DNA of 64,000 nucleotides from Onthomonas sp964456525 (GTDB taxonomy: Bacteria > Bacillota > Clostridia > Oscillospirales > Oscillospiraceae). Location: assembly GCA_964456525.1 (NCBI GenBank), contig CAYWAP010000002.1, positions 1 to 64,000 of the forward strand, written 5' to 3'. Both the position numbers and the translations under genes were made by a program. Shown piece by piece: positions 1 to 8,739 of this stretch. The notes below the pieces were generated by a model. That model worked only from the letters and a program-made list of their open reading frames with translations. It did no database searches and was not told the DNA's origin. Within the stretch, counting starts at the first letter, position 1; each line of letters begins with the position of its first letter.

Positions 1-40
1 TATTTTCAAGGGTTTTCTGGCCCTCATATCCACTTTTTGC

Positions 41-1588
41 TTATTCCCACTCAATCGTAGCCGGCGGTTTCGAGGTGATATCATAAACAATCCGATTAAT
101 TCCCTTAATCTCATTGACAATCCTGACCGAGACAGCATCCAAAATCTCATAGGGGATTCGCGCCCAGTCCGCCGTCATAAAATCCGTTGTGGTAATTCCC
201 CGAAGGGCCAGGGTATAGTCATAGGTGCGTTCATCGCCCATAACCCCGACGGAGCGCATATTGGTCAGAACCGCAAAGTATTGATTGAGCTTGTACTCCC
301 AGCCCCCTGCGGCCACCTCTTCCCGAAAGATTGCATCCGCTTCGCGGAGAATGTCGCACTTTTCCTTGGTCACCTCGCCGATGATCCGGATTCCCAGGCC
401 GGGGCCGGGGAACGGCTGCCGCATGACCAGATATTCAGGCAGTCCAAGCTCCCGTCCCAGCTGGCGCACCTCGTCTTTGAACAGCATACGAAGGGGCTCC
501 AGGATCTCCTTAAAATCAACATAGTCGGGCAATCCGCCCACGTTGTGGTGGCTCTTGATGACGGCGGCGCCTGCCTTGCCGCTGCCAGACTCGATGACAT
601 CCGGATAGATCGTACCCTGGCACAGGTAGTCCACCGACCCAATCTGCTTGCCAACCACTTCAAAGGTGCGGATAAACTGTTCGCCAATGATTTTCCGCTT
701 CTTCTCAGGGTCGGTCACCCCGGCCAACGCGGCCAAGAAGCGCTCCTCTTCGTTCATGCGGATCAGGTTGATGTTCCACTTTCGAAACGCCGCCTCAACC
801 TCGTCTCCCTCATTTTTCCGCATCAGTCCGTGGTCCACAAAGACGCAGGTCAATTGATCGCCCACTGCCTCCGCCATCAGAGCGGCAGCAACCGAGGAGT
901 CAACGCCGCCGGACAGCGCCAGCAGCACCTTGCCGTCCCCTACCTTCTCCCGGATGGAGGCAACGGCTGTTTTGCAGTAATCGCCCATCGTCCAGTCCCC
1001 GGTGGCGTGGCAGATCTCGTACAGGAAGTTGTGAAGCATCTTTTGGCCATGGACGGTGTGATTCACCTCAGGGTGGAACTGCACCCCATAGAAGCCCTTG
1101 CCCTCGTCCGCAATGGCCACATTGGGGCAGGCATGGGAGTGGGCAACCAGCTGAAATCCCTCGGGAACCGTTGCCATATAGTCACTGTGGCTCATCCATG
1201 AGATGCCCGACTCGGGCAGACCCTTGAACAGCTTGCAAGTGGTGTCATAAAAGGTCTCCGTCTTGCCATACTCACGGGCAGAATCATCCTGCGCAGGGGT
1301 GACGCTGCCCCCCAGCATGTAGTCCATCAGCTGACAGCCGTAGCAGATGCCCAGAATGGGGACGCCCCATTCAAAAATTTCCCGGGAGACCCGGGGCGCT
1401 CCCTCCAGATAGACGCTGTTGGGGCCGCCTGTGAAGATAATGCCAATGGGGTTCATCGCTTTCAGCTGCTCCAGAGGCGTGGTATAGGGCTTCACCTCGC
1501 AGTAGACATTGCACTCACGCACCCTGCGGGCAATCAACTGATTGTACTGGCCCCCGAAGTCCAGGACAATGACAAGTTCATGTGCCAT
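41..1588 (-). CDS. guaA: GMP synthase (glutamine-hydrolysing)
   Basis: Converts XMP to GMP using ATP and glutamine, the last step of guanine nucleotide synthesis in the cytosol. At 515 aa it has the usual full length. A class I glutamine amidotransferase domain comes first, with the nucleophile Cys82 in GICYGCQ and the His-Glu pair in FHPEVNHT. The ATP-pyrophosphatase domain follows, with its P-loop SGGVDSS near residue 227, and a C-terminal dimerisation domain ends in KPPATIEWE. The start ATG is preceded by an AAAGGAAG ribosome site. It lies downstream of carA-carB on the same strand but is separated from carB by over 800 bp of repeats and a sequence gap, so co-transcription is doubtful. No guanine riboswitch was recognised upstream. 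Confidence 0.97.
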   Translation of the reverse strand: MAHELVIVLDFGGQYNQLIARRVRECNVYCEVKPYTTPLEQLKAMNPIGIIFTGGPNSVYLEGAPRVSREIFEWGVPILGICYGCQLMDYMLGGSVTPAQDDSAREYGKTETFYDTTCKLFKGLPESGISWMSHSDYMATVPEGFQLVAHSHACPNVAIADEGKGFYGVQFHPEVNHTVHGQKMLHNFLYEICHATGDWTMGDYCKTAVASIREKVGDGKVLLALSGGVDSSVAAALMAEAVGDQLTCVFVDHGLMRKNEGDEVEAAFRKWNINLIRMNEEERFLAALAGVTDPEKKRKIIGEQFIRTFEVVGKQIGSVDYLCQGTIYPDVIESGSGKAGAAVIKSHHNVGGLPDYVDFKEILEPLRMLFKDEVRQLGRELGLPEYLVMRQPFPGPGLGIRIIGEVTKEKCDILREADAIFREEVAAGGWEYKLNQYFAVLTNMRSVGVMGDERTYDYTLALRGITTTDFMTADWARIPYEILDAVSVRIVNEIKGINRIVYDITSKPPATIEWE

Positions 1589-1684
1589 ACGTTCATTTCT
1601 TCCTTTCTTTTTGAACTTACAAAAAATGAATGGGAGCGTGCCAGGATGGCGGCGCCCTCCCGCCTGCTATTCTTTCTCATAACA

Positions 1685-1839
1685 GGCTTTGTTTAAAACA
1701 TATCAAGATACCCAGGGGACGGATCGTTTCCCGCTTTTGCGGTGTTCATTCCCCTTGCAATCCGCAGAGGATTGGGGCGTCAAATCCCCTTGTCCGGCGA
1801 AACATTTCCTCGCCGTTGGTCATATTTCTCATGTTCAAA
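1685..1839 (+). repeat. Interspersed MITE-like repeat, unit 1
   Basis: About 155 bp, sharing a near-identical core with the copies at 2016 and 2233. The core holds a perfect 6-bp hairpin CAATCC/GGATTG with a 5-nt loop. The left end GGCTTTGTTTAAA is a worn version of the terminal sequence GGCCTTGTTTGAA seen in cleaner copies, and the right end is TGTTCAAAT. No ORF of its own is credible. Confidence 0.75.
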
Positions 1840-2015
1840 TTATGCCCAAAAGCTATGAGAAGAAGATACGTTGCCGTCCAGCGCTCCTGCGGCGCCCAGC
1901 TGCCAGACGAATTCCCCATGGGTTTCGCCCTCACCGGAAATAAAAGCGACAGCGGGACCGGAAATGACTTCATCCCGGCCCCGTTCGTGGGCGTCCGCAT
2001 GAAAACCTGGACTCG
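1840..2015. other. Non-coding spacer between repeat units, possible gene remnant
   Basis: No complete gene is visible. The minus strand keeps an open frame of about 57 codons, with a protein-like composition (for example GPAVAFISGEGE), that ends at a TAA beside repeat unit 1. It has no start codon or ribosome site of its own because repeat unit 2 lies where they should be. It may be the tail of a gene broken by the repeat. No family was recognised. Confidence 0.3.
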
Positions 2016-2132
2016 GCCTTGTTTGAAGCATGTCAACATGCCCAGGTGACGAACCTCTTTCCGCTTTTGCGGCGTTCATTCCCCTTGCAATCCGCAGAGG
2101 ATTGGGGCGTCAAATCCCCTTGTCCGGCGAAA
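2016..2132 (+). repeat. Interspersed MITE-like repeat, unit 2 (cut by gap)
   Basis: Begins with the clean terminal sequence GGCCTTGTTTGAA and carries the same hairpin core as unit 1, nearly identical over some 75 bp. It runs directly into the N run at 2133, so its right end is not known. Confidence 0.75.
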
Positions 2133-2232
2133 NNNNNNNNNNNNNNNNNNNNNNNNNNNNNNNNNNNNNNNNNNNNNNNNNNNNNNNNNNNNNNNNNNNN
2201 NNNNNNNNNNNNNNNNNNNNNNNNNNNNNNNN
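2133..2232. other. Assembly gap (100 N)
   Basis: Exactly 100 ambiguous bases, the customary placeholder for a scaffold join of unknown length. It lies between two nearly identical repeat cores, which is the likely cause of the break. More repeat copies or other DNA may be hidden here. Confidence 0.97.
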
Positions 2233-2325
2233 ATTCCCCTTGCAATCCGCAGAGGATTGGGGCGTCAAATCCCCTTGTCCGGCGAAAGATTCCCTCGCCA
2301 TGGGTCACATTTCGAGTGTTCAAGC
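2233..2325 (+). repeat. Interspersed MITE-like repeat, unit 3 (cut by gap)
   Basis: Begins inside the shared core right after the gap and ends in GTTCAAGCAAG, a variant of the right terminal sequence. The hairpin CAATCC/GGATTG is intact. The rest, up to the carB stop at 2424, is non-coding. Confidence 0.72.
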
Positions 2326-2423
2326 AAGTCCTAAATGGGGAGACAGCCCGGATAGGGACAGCAACAGTCTCTTCCTCCCCCTTGCCGGAGGGAAAGACCG
2401 GCGCCGTCTCCCACCACGTCCCA

Positions 2424-5400
2424 TCAGATCCTGGTGATGTCCACCGGGCGCAGCGCTTCGCTGCGGCCCTTTTCACGAGCAGTCAAAATCGCGTGTGCGG
2501 TATCGATGGACGTCAGGCACAGCACAGAGTGTTCAACGGCCATCCGGCGAATTTTGATTCCGTCCCCATCTTCCCGCTTGGAACGTCCCGGCGTGTTCAC
2601 AATGATATCCACCGTGCCAGAGGAGATCATGTCGCCGGTATTGGGATGGGCTATGCTCAGCTTGTGGATGAATTTCACGTCAATGCCCTGGCTCTTCAGG
2701 TAGTTATAGGTGCCCCGGGTGGCGAAAAGCTCAATGCCAATCTCCTCCATTTCCCGGGCAATTCCGAGAATTTCGGGCTTGTCCTCATCCTTGACGGTCA
2801 GGATGGCGCGGCCGCCCTTTTTGGGAACGCTCATGTTGGCGCCTTTAAAAGCCTTCATCAGGGCCTGGGGGAAGCTCTCCGCAACGCCCAGACATTCGCC
2901 GGTGGATTTCATCTCCGGGCCGAGATTGATGTCCACGTCCGTCAGCTTCTCGAAGGAGAATACGGGCATTTTGACCGCGTAATACGCTGCCTCGGGATAG
3001 ATGCCCGTGCCATAGCCCAGATCCTTCAGCTTGCTGCCCAGCATCACTTTGGTAGCCAGGTCAATGATGGGGACATTTGTCACCTTGGAGATATAGGGGA
3101 TCGTGCGCGAGGAGCGGGGATTGGCCTCAATGATATAGACCGTGTCGTTGTAGATGATGAACTGGACGTTGATCAGACCGACCACTCCCAGGTGCTTCGC
3201 CAGGTCTTTGGTGTAGGCCAAAATGGTCTGCTTGTGCTTTTCGTCGATGTGCAGGGGCGGATAGACGGCAATGGAGTCGCCGGAGTGGATGCCTGCCCGC
3301 TCCACATGTTCCATAATGCCGGGGATTAAGATATCCTCCCCGTCAAAGACACCGTCCACCTCGACTTCACGGCCCATCAGGTACTGGTCGATCAGGATGG
3401 GATGCTCCTGAACCGTCCGGTTGATGATGTTCATAAAATCAATGATGTTGGCGTCGCGGTAGGCAATTTCCATGCCCTGGCCCCCTAACACGTAGGAGGG
3501 CCGCACCAGAACCGGGTAACCGATCTCGTTGGCTGCGGCCAGCGCCTCTTCCGTGGTAAAGACCGTGCGGCCCTCGGCCCGGGGAATCCCGCACTTGCGG
3601 AGGATGACGTCAAACCGCTCCCGGTCCTCCGCCGCGTCAACGCCGTCAGCAGAGGTGCCCAGAATCGGCACGCCCATATCGTCCAGCGCCTTGGCCAGCT
3701 TGATTGCGGTCTGCCCGCCAAACTGAACCACCGCGCCCCAGGGGTGTTCCAGCTCCACCACATGCTCCACGTCCTCGGCCGTCAGCGGCTCGAAGTACAG
3801 GCGGTCTGCAATATCAAAGTCGGTGGAAACCGTCTCAGGGTTGTTGTTGATGATGATCGTCTCGTAGCCCAGACGCTTCAGCGCCCACACGGAGTGGACC
3901 GAACAGTAGTCAAACTCAATGCCCTGGCCAATCCGGATGGGGCCGGAGCCCAAAACCAGCACCTTTTTGCGCCCGTCAAAGGTGATGTTGGCCTCGTTTT
4001 CCACGTCATAGGTGGAGTAATAATAGGGCGTTGCGGCGTCAAACTCCGCGGCACAGGTGTCCACCATCTTATAGGTGGGATGGATTCCATACTCCTTGCG
4101 CAGCTCCCGGATGGCCTCCCGGGTGGTGCCGCACAGCTCGGCAATCAGGGCGTCGCCAAAGCCCAGCTCCTTGGCATAGCGCAGGCGCTTGCCGTCGGGG
4201 ACGCCCTGCTTCAGCTCCCGCTCCAGATCAATGATACCTTGCAGGCGGTCGATGAACCAGATGTCAATCTTGGTGATGCTGTTGATTTCCTCCGCGGAAA
4301 TGCCCCGGCGCAGGGCCTCCGCGCAGACGAAAATACGTTCGTCATCAATCACATACAGCTTTTCCCGGATGTCTCTGGTGGAGAGCTGCTCCAGTTTCGG
4401 CATTTTCAGCGAGTAAATGTTCTGCTCCAGCGAGCGAATGGCCTTCATCAGGGCGCTGGAGAAGGAGTTTCCAATGGCCATCACTTCGCCGGTGGCCTTC
4501 ATCTGGGTGCCCAGATTTCGGCTGGCTGTGGTGAACTTGTCAAAGGGAAGGCGGGGAATTTTCAAAACGCAGTAGTCCAGCGCCGGCTCAAAGCAGGCGG
4601 TGGTCATTCCGGTGACGGCGTTGGGAATCTCATCCAGGGTATAGCCCAGGGCGATTTTGGCGGCAACCTTTGCGATGGGATAGCCGGTGGCCTTGGACGC
4701 CAGCGCCGAGGAGCGGCTGACGCGGGGGTTGACCTCAATGACCGCGTACTCATAGGATTCCGGGTTCAGCGCAAACTGGCAGTTGCAGCCGCCCTCGATC
4801 TTCAGGGCGGTGATAATATCCAGAGCAGCGGTGCGGAGCATCTGATACTCCTTGTTTGCCAGAGTCTGGGTGGGGGCGATGACGATGGAGTCGCCGGTGT
4901 GGACGCCCACGGGGTCCAGATTCTCCATGCCGCAGATGGTAATCACGTTTCCGGCGCCGTCCCGCATGACCTCAAACTCGATTTCCTTCCAGCCGGAGAT
5001 ACACCGCTCGATCAGGCACTCGTGAACCCGGGACAGTTCCAGTCCCCGCTCGCAGATCTCCCGCAGCATGGCCGCATCCACGGCGATGCCGCCGCCGGTG
5101 CCGCCCAGCGTATAGGCGGGACGGACGATGACCGGATAGCCGATCTTCTCGCAAAAGGCCACCGCAGCCTCCACATCATGGACCACCTCGGAGGTGACGC
5201 AGGGCTGGTTGATGGCCTCCATCGTGTCCTTAAAGCCCTGGCGGTCCTCCGCCTTGTGGATGGATTCCGCCGAGGTGCCCAGCAGACGGACATTGTACTT
5301 GTCGAGCGTGCCGTCCTCATACAGGTTCATGGCCAGGTTCAAGCCGATCTGGCCGCCCAGCGTGGGCAAAATAGCATCCGGGCGCTCCTGCTCAATGACC

Positions 5401-5636
5401 TCTTGCAGGGTGTAAATATTCAGCGGTTCAATGTAGACATGGTCGGCAATGTCCTTGTCGGTCATGATGGTTGCGGGGTTGGAGTTGACCAGGACAACTT
5501 CCACCCCTTCCTCTTTCAGGGCGCGGCAGGCCTGGGTGCCGGCGTAGTCAAATTCAGCGGCCTGGCCAATGATAATGGGGCCGGAGCCAATGACCAGAAC
5601 CTTCTTAATGCTGGAATCCTTGGGCACAGTCAGCAC
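2424..5636 (-). CDS. carB: Carbamoyl-phosphate synthase large subunit
   Basis: Makes carbamoyl phosphate from bicarbonate, ammonia and two ATP, for pyrimidine and arginine synthesis, as a complex with CarA. The 1070 aa match the family's usual length and tandem architecture. The first carboxyphosphate half starts with KKVLVIGSGPIIIGQAAEFDY; the second, homologous half starts near residue 555 with KKVLVLGSGPIRIGQGIEFDY. Each half holds a pre-ATP-grasp and an ATP-grasp domain, and an MGS-like allosteric domain closes the protein. The start overlaps the end of carA by 7 bp, so the two are translationally coupled. Nothing is missing. Confidence 0.98.
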   Translation of the reverse strand: MLTVPKDSSIKKVLVIGSGPIIIGQAAEFDYAGTQACRALKEEGVEVVLVNSNPATIMTDKDIADHVYIEPLNIYTLQEVIEQERPDAILPTLGGQIGLNLAMNLYEDGTLDKYNVRLLGTSAESIHKAEDRQGFKDTMEAINQPCVTSEVVHDVEAAVAFCEKIGYPVIVRPAYTLGGTGGGIAVDAAMLREICERGLELSRVHECLIERCISGWKEIEFEVMRDGAGNVITICGMENLDPVGVHTGDSIVIAPTQTLANKEYQMLRTAALDIITALKIEGGCNCQFALNPESYEYAVIEVNPRVSRSSALASKATGYPIAKVAAKIALGYTLDEIPNAVTGMTTACFEPALDYCVLKIPRLPFDKFTTASRNLGTQMKATGEVMAIGNSFSSALMKAIRSLEQNIYSLKMPKLEQLSTRDIREKLYVIDDERIFVCAEALRRGISAEEINSITKIDIWFIDRLQGIIDLERELKQGVPDGKRLRYAKELGFGDALIAELCGTTREAIRELRKEYGIHPTYKMVDTCAAEFDAATPYYYSTYDVENEANITFDGRKKVLVLGSGPIRIGQGIEFDYCSVHSVWALKRLGYETIIINNNPETVSTDFDIADRLYFEPLTAEDVEHVVELEHPWGAVVQFGGQTAIKLAKALDDMGVPILGTSADGVDAAEDRERFDVILRKCGIPRAEGRTVFTTEEALAAANEIGYPVLVRPSYVLGGQGMEIAYRDANIIDFMNIINRTVQEHPILIDQYLMGREVEVDGVFDGEDILIPGIMEHVERAGIHSGDSIAVYPPLHIDEKHKQTILAYTKDLAKHLGVVGLINVQFIIYNDTVYIIEANPRSSRTIPYISKVTNVPIIDLATKVMLGSKLKDLGYGTGIYPEAAYYAVKMPVFSFEKLTDVDINLGPEMKSTGECLGVAESFPQALMKAFKGANMSVPKKGGRAILTVKDEDKPEILGIAREMEEIGIELFATRGTYNYLKSQGIDVKFIHKLSIAHPNTGDMISSGTVDIIVNTPGRSKREDGDGIKIRRMAVEHSVLCLTSIDTAHAILTAREKGRSEALRPVDITRI

Positions 5637-6715
5637 TCCCCTTTCTTGTGACGGGCAATCATATTCAGGAAATCGTCAAACAGATAGTCGGTGTCCACCG
5701 GGCCGGGAGATGCCTCCGGATGGAACTGAACCGTGAAGATGTTTTTATTCTTATAGCGCAGCCCCTCAATGCTGCCGTCGTTGACATTGACATGGCTGAT
5801 TTCCGCCACATCCGGGTCGATGCTCTCCCGCATGATCACATAGCCATGGTTCTGGCTGGTGATAAAGCAGCGGCCCTTTTCCAGATCCTTGACCGGATGG
5901 TTGGCGCCCCGGTGGCCAAAGCGCATTTTACGGCTTTTTGCCCCGGTGGCCAGCGCCATGAGCTGGTGGCCCAGACAGATGGCAAAGATCGGCAGATCGG
6001 AGTCATAGAGTTTTTTAACTTCGGCAATGATGTCCTGGCAGTCAGCCGGGTCTCCCGGCCCATTGGACAGCATGACGCCGTCAAAATTCCCCTCGATAAT
6101 GACCTCGGCGGGGGTGTGCGCCGGGAAGAGCGTGATGTCACAGCCCCGGCCGTTCAGGCGCTTGATCATGTTGATCTTCTGGCCGAAGTCATACATGGCA
6201 ATTCGGTATCCATCCCCCGGATAGTGCTCCACCTCCGGAATCGTCACCCGTTCCACCGTTCCGGCGACCCGGTAGGCCCGGATTTTCTCCTGGCATTCCT
6301 GGATATTAAAAGACTCCGCGCAGGTAATCATTCCGTTCATAACGCCCTGTTTGCGGAGAATTCGTGTAATGGCACGGGTATCGATGCCTTCAATCCCCGT
6401 GATCTGATTGTCAATCAAATAGTTGTTCAGAGAGTCTTCACAGCGAAAATTGCTGCCCCGAGGAGCCAGGTGACGAATGATAAACGCCTCTGCCCAGGGC
6501 TGACGGCTCTCATTATCCTCCTGATTGACGCCATAGTTGCCAATCAGCGGATATGTCATGACGATCCCCTGCCCTGCATAGGAGGGATCGGTCAGGATTT
6601 CCTGATAGCCGACCATGGAGGTGTTGAACACCATTTCAAAAACGGCGTCACTGGTGCTGCCAATACTCTCGCCAACAAACGTCTGACCATTTTCCAAGAT
6701 CAAGGTCGCTTTCAT
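5630..6715 (-). CDS. carA: Carbamoyl-phosphate synthase small subunit
   Basis: Hydrolyses glutamine and passes ammonia to CarB. It has 361 aa, the normal size. The N-terminal CPSase_sm_chain domain contains VFNTSMVGYQEILTDPSY. The class I glutamine amidotransferase domain has the nucleophile Cys in FAICLGHQ near residue 245 and a C-terminal FHPEASPGP His-Glu pair. It is the first gene of a carA-carB operon. A promoter is seen about 130 bp upstream. No PyrR-type binding loop was recognised in the leader. Confidence 0.98.
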   Translation of the reverse strand: MKATLILENGQTFVGESIGSTSDAVFEMVFNTSMVGYQEILTDPSYAGQGIVMTYPLIGNYGVNQEDNESRQPWAEAFIIRHLAPRGSNFRCEDSLNNYLIDNQITGIEGIDTRAITRILRKQGVMNGMITCAESFNIQECQEKIRAYRVAGTVERVTIPEVEHYPGDGYRIAMYDFGQKINMIKRLNGRGCDITLFPAHTPAEVIIEGNFDGVMLSNGPGDPADCQDIIAEVKKLYDSDLPIFAICLGHQLMALATGAKSRKMRFGHRGANHPVKDLEKGRCFITSQNHGYVIMRESIDPDVAEISHVNVNDGSIEGLRYKNKNIFTVQFHPEASPGPVDTDYLFDDFLNMIARHKKGEC

Positions 6716-6844
6716 AGTTGACTACCGCCTTTCTTTCGCAGGGCGGACCGTTAAGGAACACGCCGCCCGCCAAATGCTTAAAAAACAAGGAATCACCGCG
6801 CGTCACAGTCTGTCCACGCGTAGCAACTCCTTTCAATTTTCGTC

Positions 6845-6873
6845 ATTATGCCACAGTTCCTCTCAATTTGCAA
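6845..6873 (-). promoter_or_regulatory. Likely sigma-A promoter of carAB
   Basis: On the minus strand TTGCAA (68-73) and CATAAT (45-50) are separated by 17 bp. The roughly 120-nt leader that follows contains a GC-rich hairpin (GGGCGG/CCGCCC, around 6737-6770) shortly before the carA ribosome site. No known regulator site was recognised. Confidence 0.55.
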
Positions 6874-6914
6874 CCGGACTTTACGCTTTTTCCGCTTTTC
6901 CCAAAACAACGGCA

Positions 6915-6942
6915 GAATATTCGAACTCCTTTTGGACACAAT
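6915..6942 (+). promoter_or_regulatory. Possible forespore (sigma-F/G-like) promoter of yetF
   Basis: GAATA at 6915-6919 and GGACACAAT at 6934-6942 are 14 bp apart. This resembles the sigma-F pattern GYATA-N15-GGnnAnAnT. No sigma-A promoter is evident between here and the YetF start. The identification is an inference from motif shape plus the spore link of the YetF family. Confidence 0.3.
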
Positions 6943-7005
6943 AACCACCACGCCGGAAACGGAGGGCAACGCCGTCCGTTTTCCCAACCAAAAGGAGGGA
7001 ACTGT

Positions 7006-7686
7006 TTGACAATCTGCTTTTTTCGGACCATCATTCTCTACCTTCTGCTCATCACAACCATCCGCCTGATGGGGAAAAAGCAGGTGGGGGAATTGGAACC
7101 TTCGGAACTGGTTCTCGCAATGCTGGTCTCTGACCTGACCTCCGTCCCCATGCAGGATTTTGGCATACCGCTGCTCTATGGCGCGCTGCCCATCGTCATC
7201 CTGATGTGCATCACCATGATCCTGTCCCTTCTGACCTTAAAAAACAACCGTTTTCGCCGCCTGCTGTGCGGAGAACCCAGCCTTGTGGTGCGCAACGGGG
7301 TTCCCGACCAGCGGGCGCTCTCCCGCAACCGCATTACGGTAGACGAGCTGATGGAGGAACTGCGCGCCCAGGGCATCACCGAGCTGTCCAGCGTAAAATA
7401 CGCCGTGCTGGAAAATTCCGGCCGGATTTCCATCATCCTCTACGACCGGGACAGCCCCACAACCCCCGCACAGATGAATGTAAACGTCCCCGAATCCGGC
7501 CTTCCCCTGATCCTGATCTCCGACGGACAGCTCATTGAGCGAAATCTGGAACTTCTGGGCCACGACCGGCGATGGCTTCTGGATCAGCTGCGCGCCCAGA
7601 ACCTGAGGGACATCCCCTCCGTGTTCCTCTTCACCGCCGACGAGAACGGCAACATCTGCGCCATAGCAAAGGAGGCCCAGCCGTGA
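7006..7686 (+). CDS. YetF-like membrane protein (DUF421)
   Basis: A 226-aa inner-membrane protein of the DUF421/YetF family. The N-terminal part has hydrophobic segments at about residues 6-16, 37-52 and 53-72, including the family signature RLMGKKQVGELEPSELV. The soluble C-terminal part carries the YetF fold, with SRNRITVDELMEELR and IPSVFLFTADENG. Members occur in the spore inner membrane of Bacillales and Clostridia; their biochemical role is not settled. I chose the TTG at 7006 because AAAGGAGG sits 6 nt upstream and the family begins just before the first membrane segment. The next gene overlaps its stop codon. Confidence 0.85.
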   Translation: MTICFFRTIILYLLLITTIRLMGKKQVGELEPSELVLAMLVSDLTSVPMQDFGIPLLYGALPIVILMCITMILSLLTLKNNRFRRLLCGEPSLVVRNGVPDQRALSRNRITVDELMEELRAQGITELSSVKYAVLENSGRISIILYDRDSPTTPAQMNVNVPESGLPLILISDGQLIERNLELLGHDRRWLLDQLRAQNLRDIPSVFLFTADENGNICAIAKEAQP

Positions 7687-8063
7687 AGCAGCTTTTGATC
7701 TACAGCGGCATTCTGGCGGCGATCTTCTGCGCCGCCCTGGGGAACACCGGCCGCGTCACCTCCATCACGGACCAGATCTCCGGTTATCTGGAGGAGGCCC
7801 AGGCCGCCGTCGTCCAGGGCGACTGGGAAACCGCCGCCAGCCTGACCGAGGACGCCGGCGCGGCGTGGAAAGGGGCGGAAGACTATTTTTGCATCGTCCT
7901 GCGCCATGCCGACACCGATGAGGTCAGCAACAGCTTTCAGGAGGTCATGGGCTTCATCCAGTGGGAAGAGGAGGCGGAGTACACCAGCGCCAACAATGCC
8001 CTCATCAAAAAAGTCCGCCATTTGTCCGAAATCGAACAGCTCACCTGGGCCAATGTCCTGTAA
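7683..8063 (+). CDS. DUF4363 family protein
   Basis: A 126-aa protein with an N-terminal signal anchor (residues 4-18, LLIYSGILAAIFCAA) and a mostly helical outer domain rich in acidic and small residues, as in DUF4363 proteins. Its GTG start at 7683 overlaps the TGA of the yetF gene by 3 bp, a sign of translational coupling. The family is commonly found next to DUF421 genes in spore-forming Firmicutes, which suggests a joint envelope role. The function is unknown. Confidence 0.75.
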   Translation: MKQLLIYSGILAAIFCAALGNTGRVTSITDQISGYLEEAQAAVVQGDWETAASLTEDAGAAWKGAEDYFCIVLRHADTDEVSNSFQEVMGFIQWEEEAEYTSANNALIKKVRHLSEIEQLTWANVL

Positions 8064-8081
8064 CACCGGCGTCCGGAGCCC

Positions 8082-8552
8082 TTAAAGGGTGTGATTCACC
8101 TTTTCTTCCAACAGCTTGTTTAACTCATCCCGGAAGGAACTGATGTCCTTAAACTGGCGGTAAACCGAGGCAAAGCGGACGTAGGAGACATCATCCAGCT
8201 CCTTGAGCCGCTCCATGACCAGTTCGCCAATCTGTTCCGCCGGAATCTCCCGTTTCATGGAATTTTGCAGTTCCTGTTCGATCTCCAGCGAAATGCTCTC
8301 CAGCAGGTTGGTGTCCACAGCCCGCTTATAGCAGGCCTGAATCATGCCCCGCAGCAGTTTCTGCCGGTCAAAGGCCTGCCGGCTGCCGTCTTTTTTAATC
8401 ACCACCAGCGGCAGACTCTCCACCGTTTCATAGGTGGTGAACCGCCTGCCGCAGCTCATGCACTCGCGCCGGCGGCGGATGCTGTCCCGGTCATCCGCCG
8501 GGCGGGAATCTACGACGCGGCTGTCATTGTAGCCGCAATAAGGACACCTCAT
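8082..8552 (-). CDS. nrdR: Transcriptional repressor NrdR
   Basis: Represses ribonucleotide reductase genes when bound to dATP/ATP. The 156-aa protein has the N-terminal zinc ribbon, with Cys3, Cys6, Cys31 and Cys34 (MRCPYCG and RRECMSCGRRF), followed by an ATP-cone domain from about residue 49 (VIKKDGSRQAFDRQKL). Size and domain order are canonical. It is convergent with the DUF4363 gene and divergent from the unknown gene at 8740. No NrdR box was identified within this window. Confidence 0.97.
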   Translation of the reverse strand: MRCPYCGYNDSRVVDSRPADDRDSIRRRRECMSCGRRFTTYETVESLPLVVIKKDGSRQAFDRQKLLRGMIQACYKRAVDTNLLESISLEIEQELQNSMKREIPAEQIGELVMERLKELDDVSYVRFASVYRQFKDISSFRDELNKLLEEKVNHTL

Positions 8553-8582
8553 GGCATCTCAACTCCTCTCAGGGGTGCTCTT

Positions 8583-8611
8583 AGTTTACCATGTTTTTTG
8601 ACGCCGCGCAA
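8583..8611 (-). promoter_or_regulatory. Likely sigma-A promoter of nrdR
   Basis: TTGCGC (06-11) and TAAACT (83-88) on the minus strand are separated by 17 bp, about 30 nt before the nrdR start, whose ribosome site is GAGAGGAG. Confidence 0.5.
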
Positions 8612-8739
8612 GCACGAGACTTCCCATCGAAGGGGAAATCCGCCGTTTAAATGCAACTTTCCGCCCCAAATCCCCGCCCCCGTCCGGCATAATTTCCAAA
8701 GGCCCGCATAGACTTTTCCCTAAGAAGGATTTGCCGGAG

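Noticed and set aside
281..1201. 306-codon plus-strand frame inside guaA
   Set aside because: It is an antisense shadow of a clearly conserved gene; no ribosome site or protein-like domain.
2019..3329. Long plus-strand frame running through the N gap into carB
   Set aside because: It reads through ambiguous bases and is antisense to carB; not a gene.
7021..7686. Longer YetF start at 6718
   Set aside because: The upstream in-frame part is not protein-like and covers the carA promoter region; TTG at 7006 has a fitting ribosome site.
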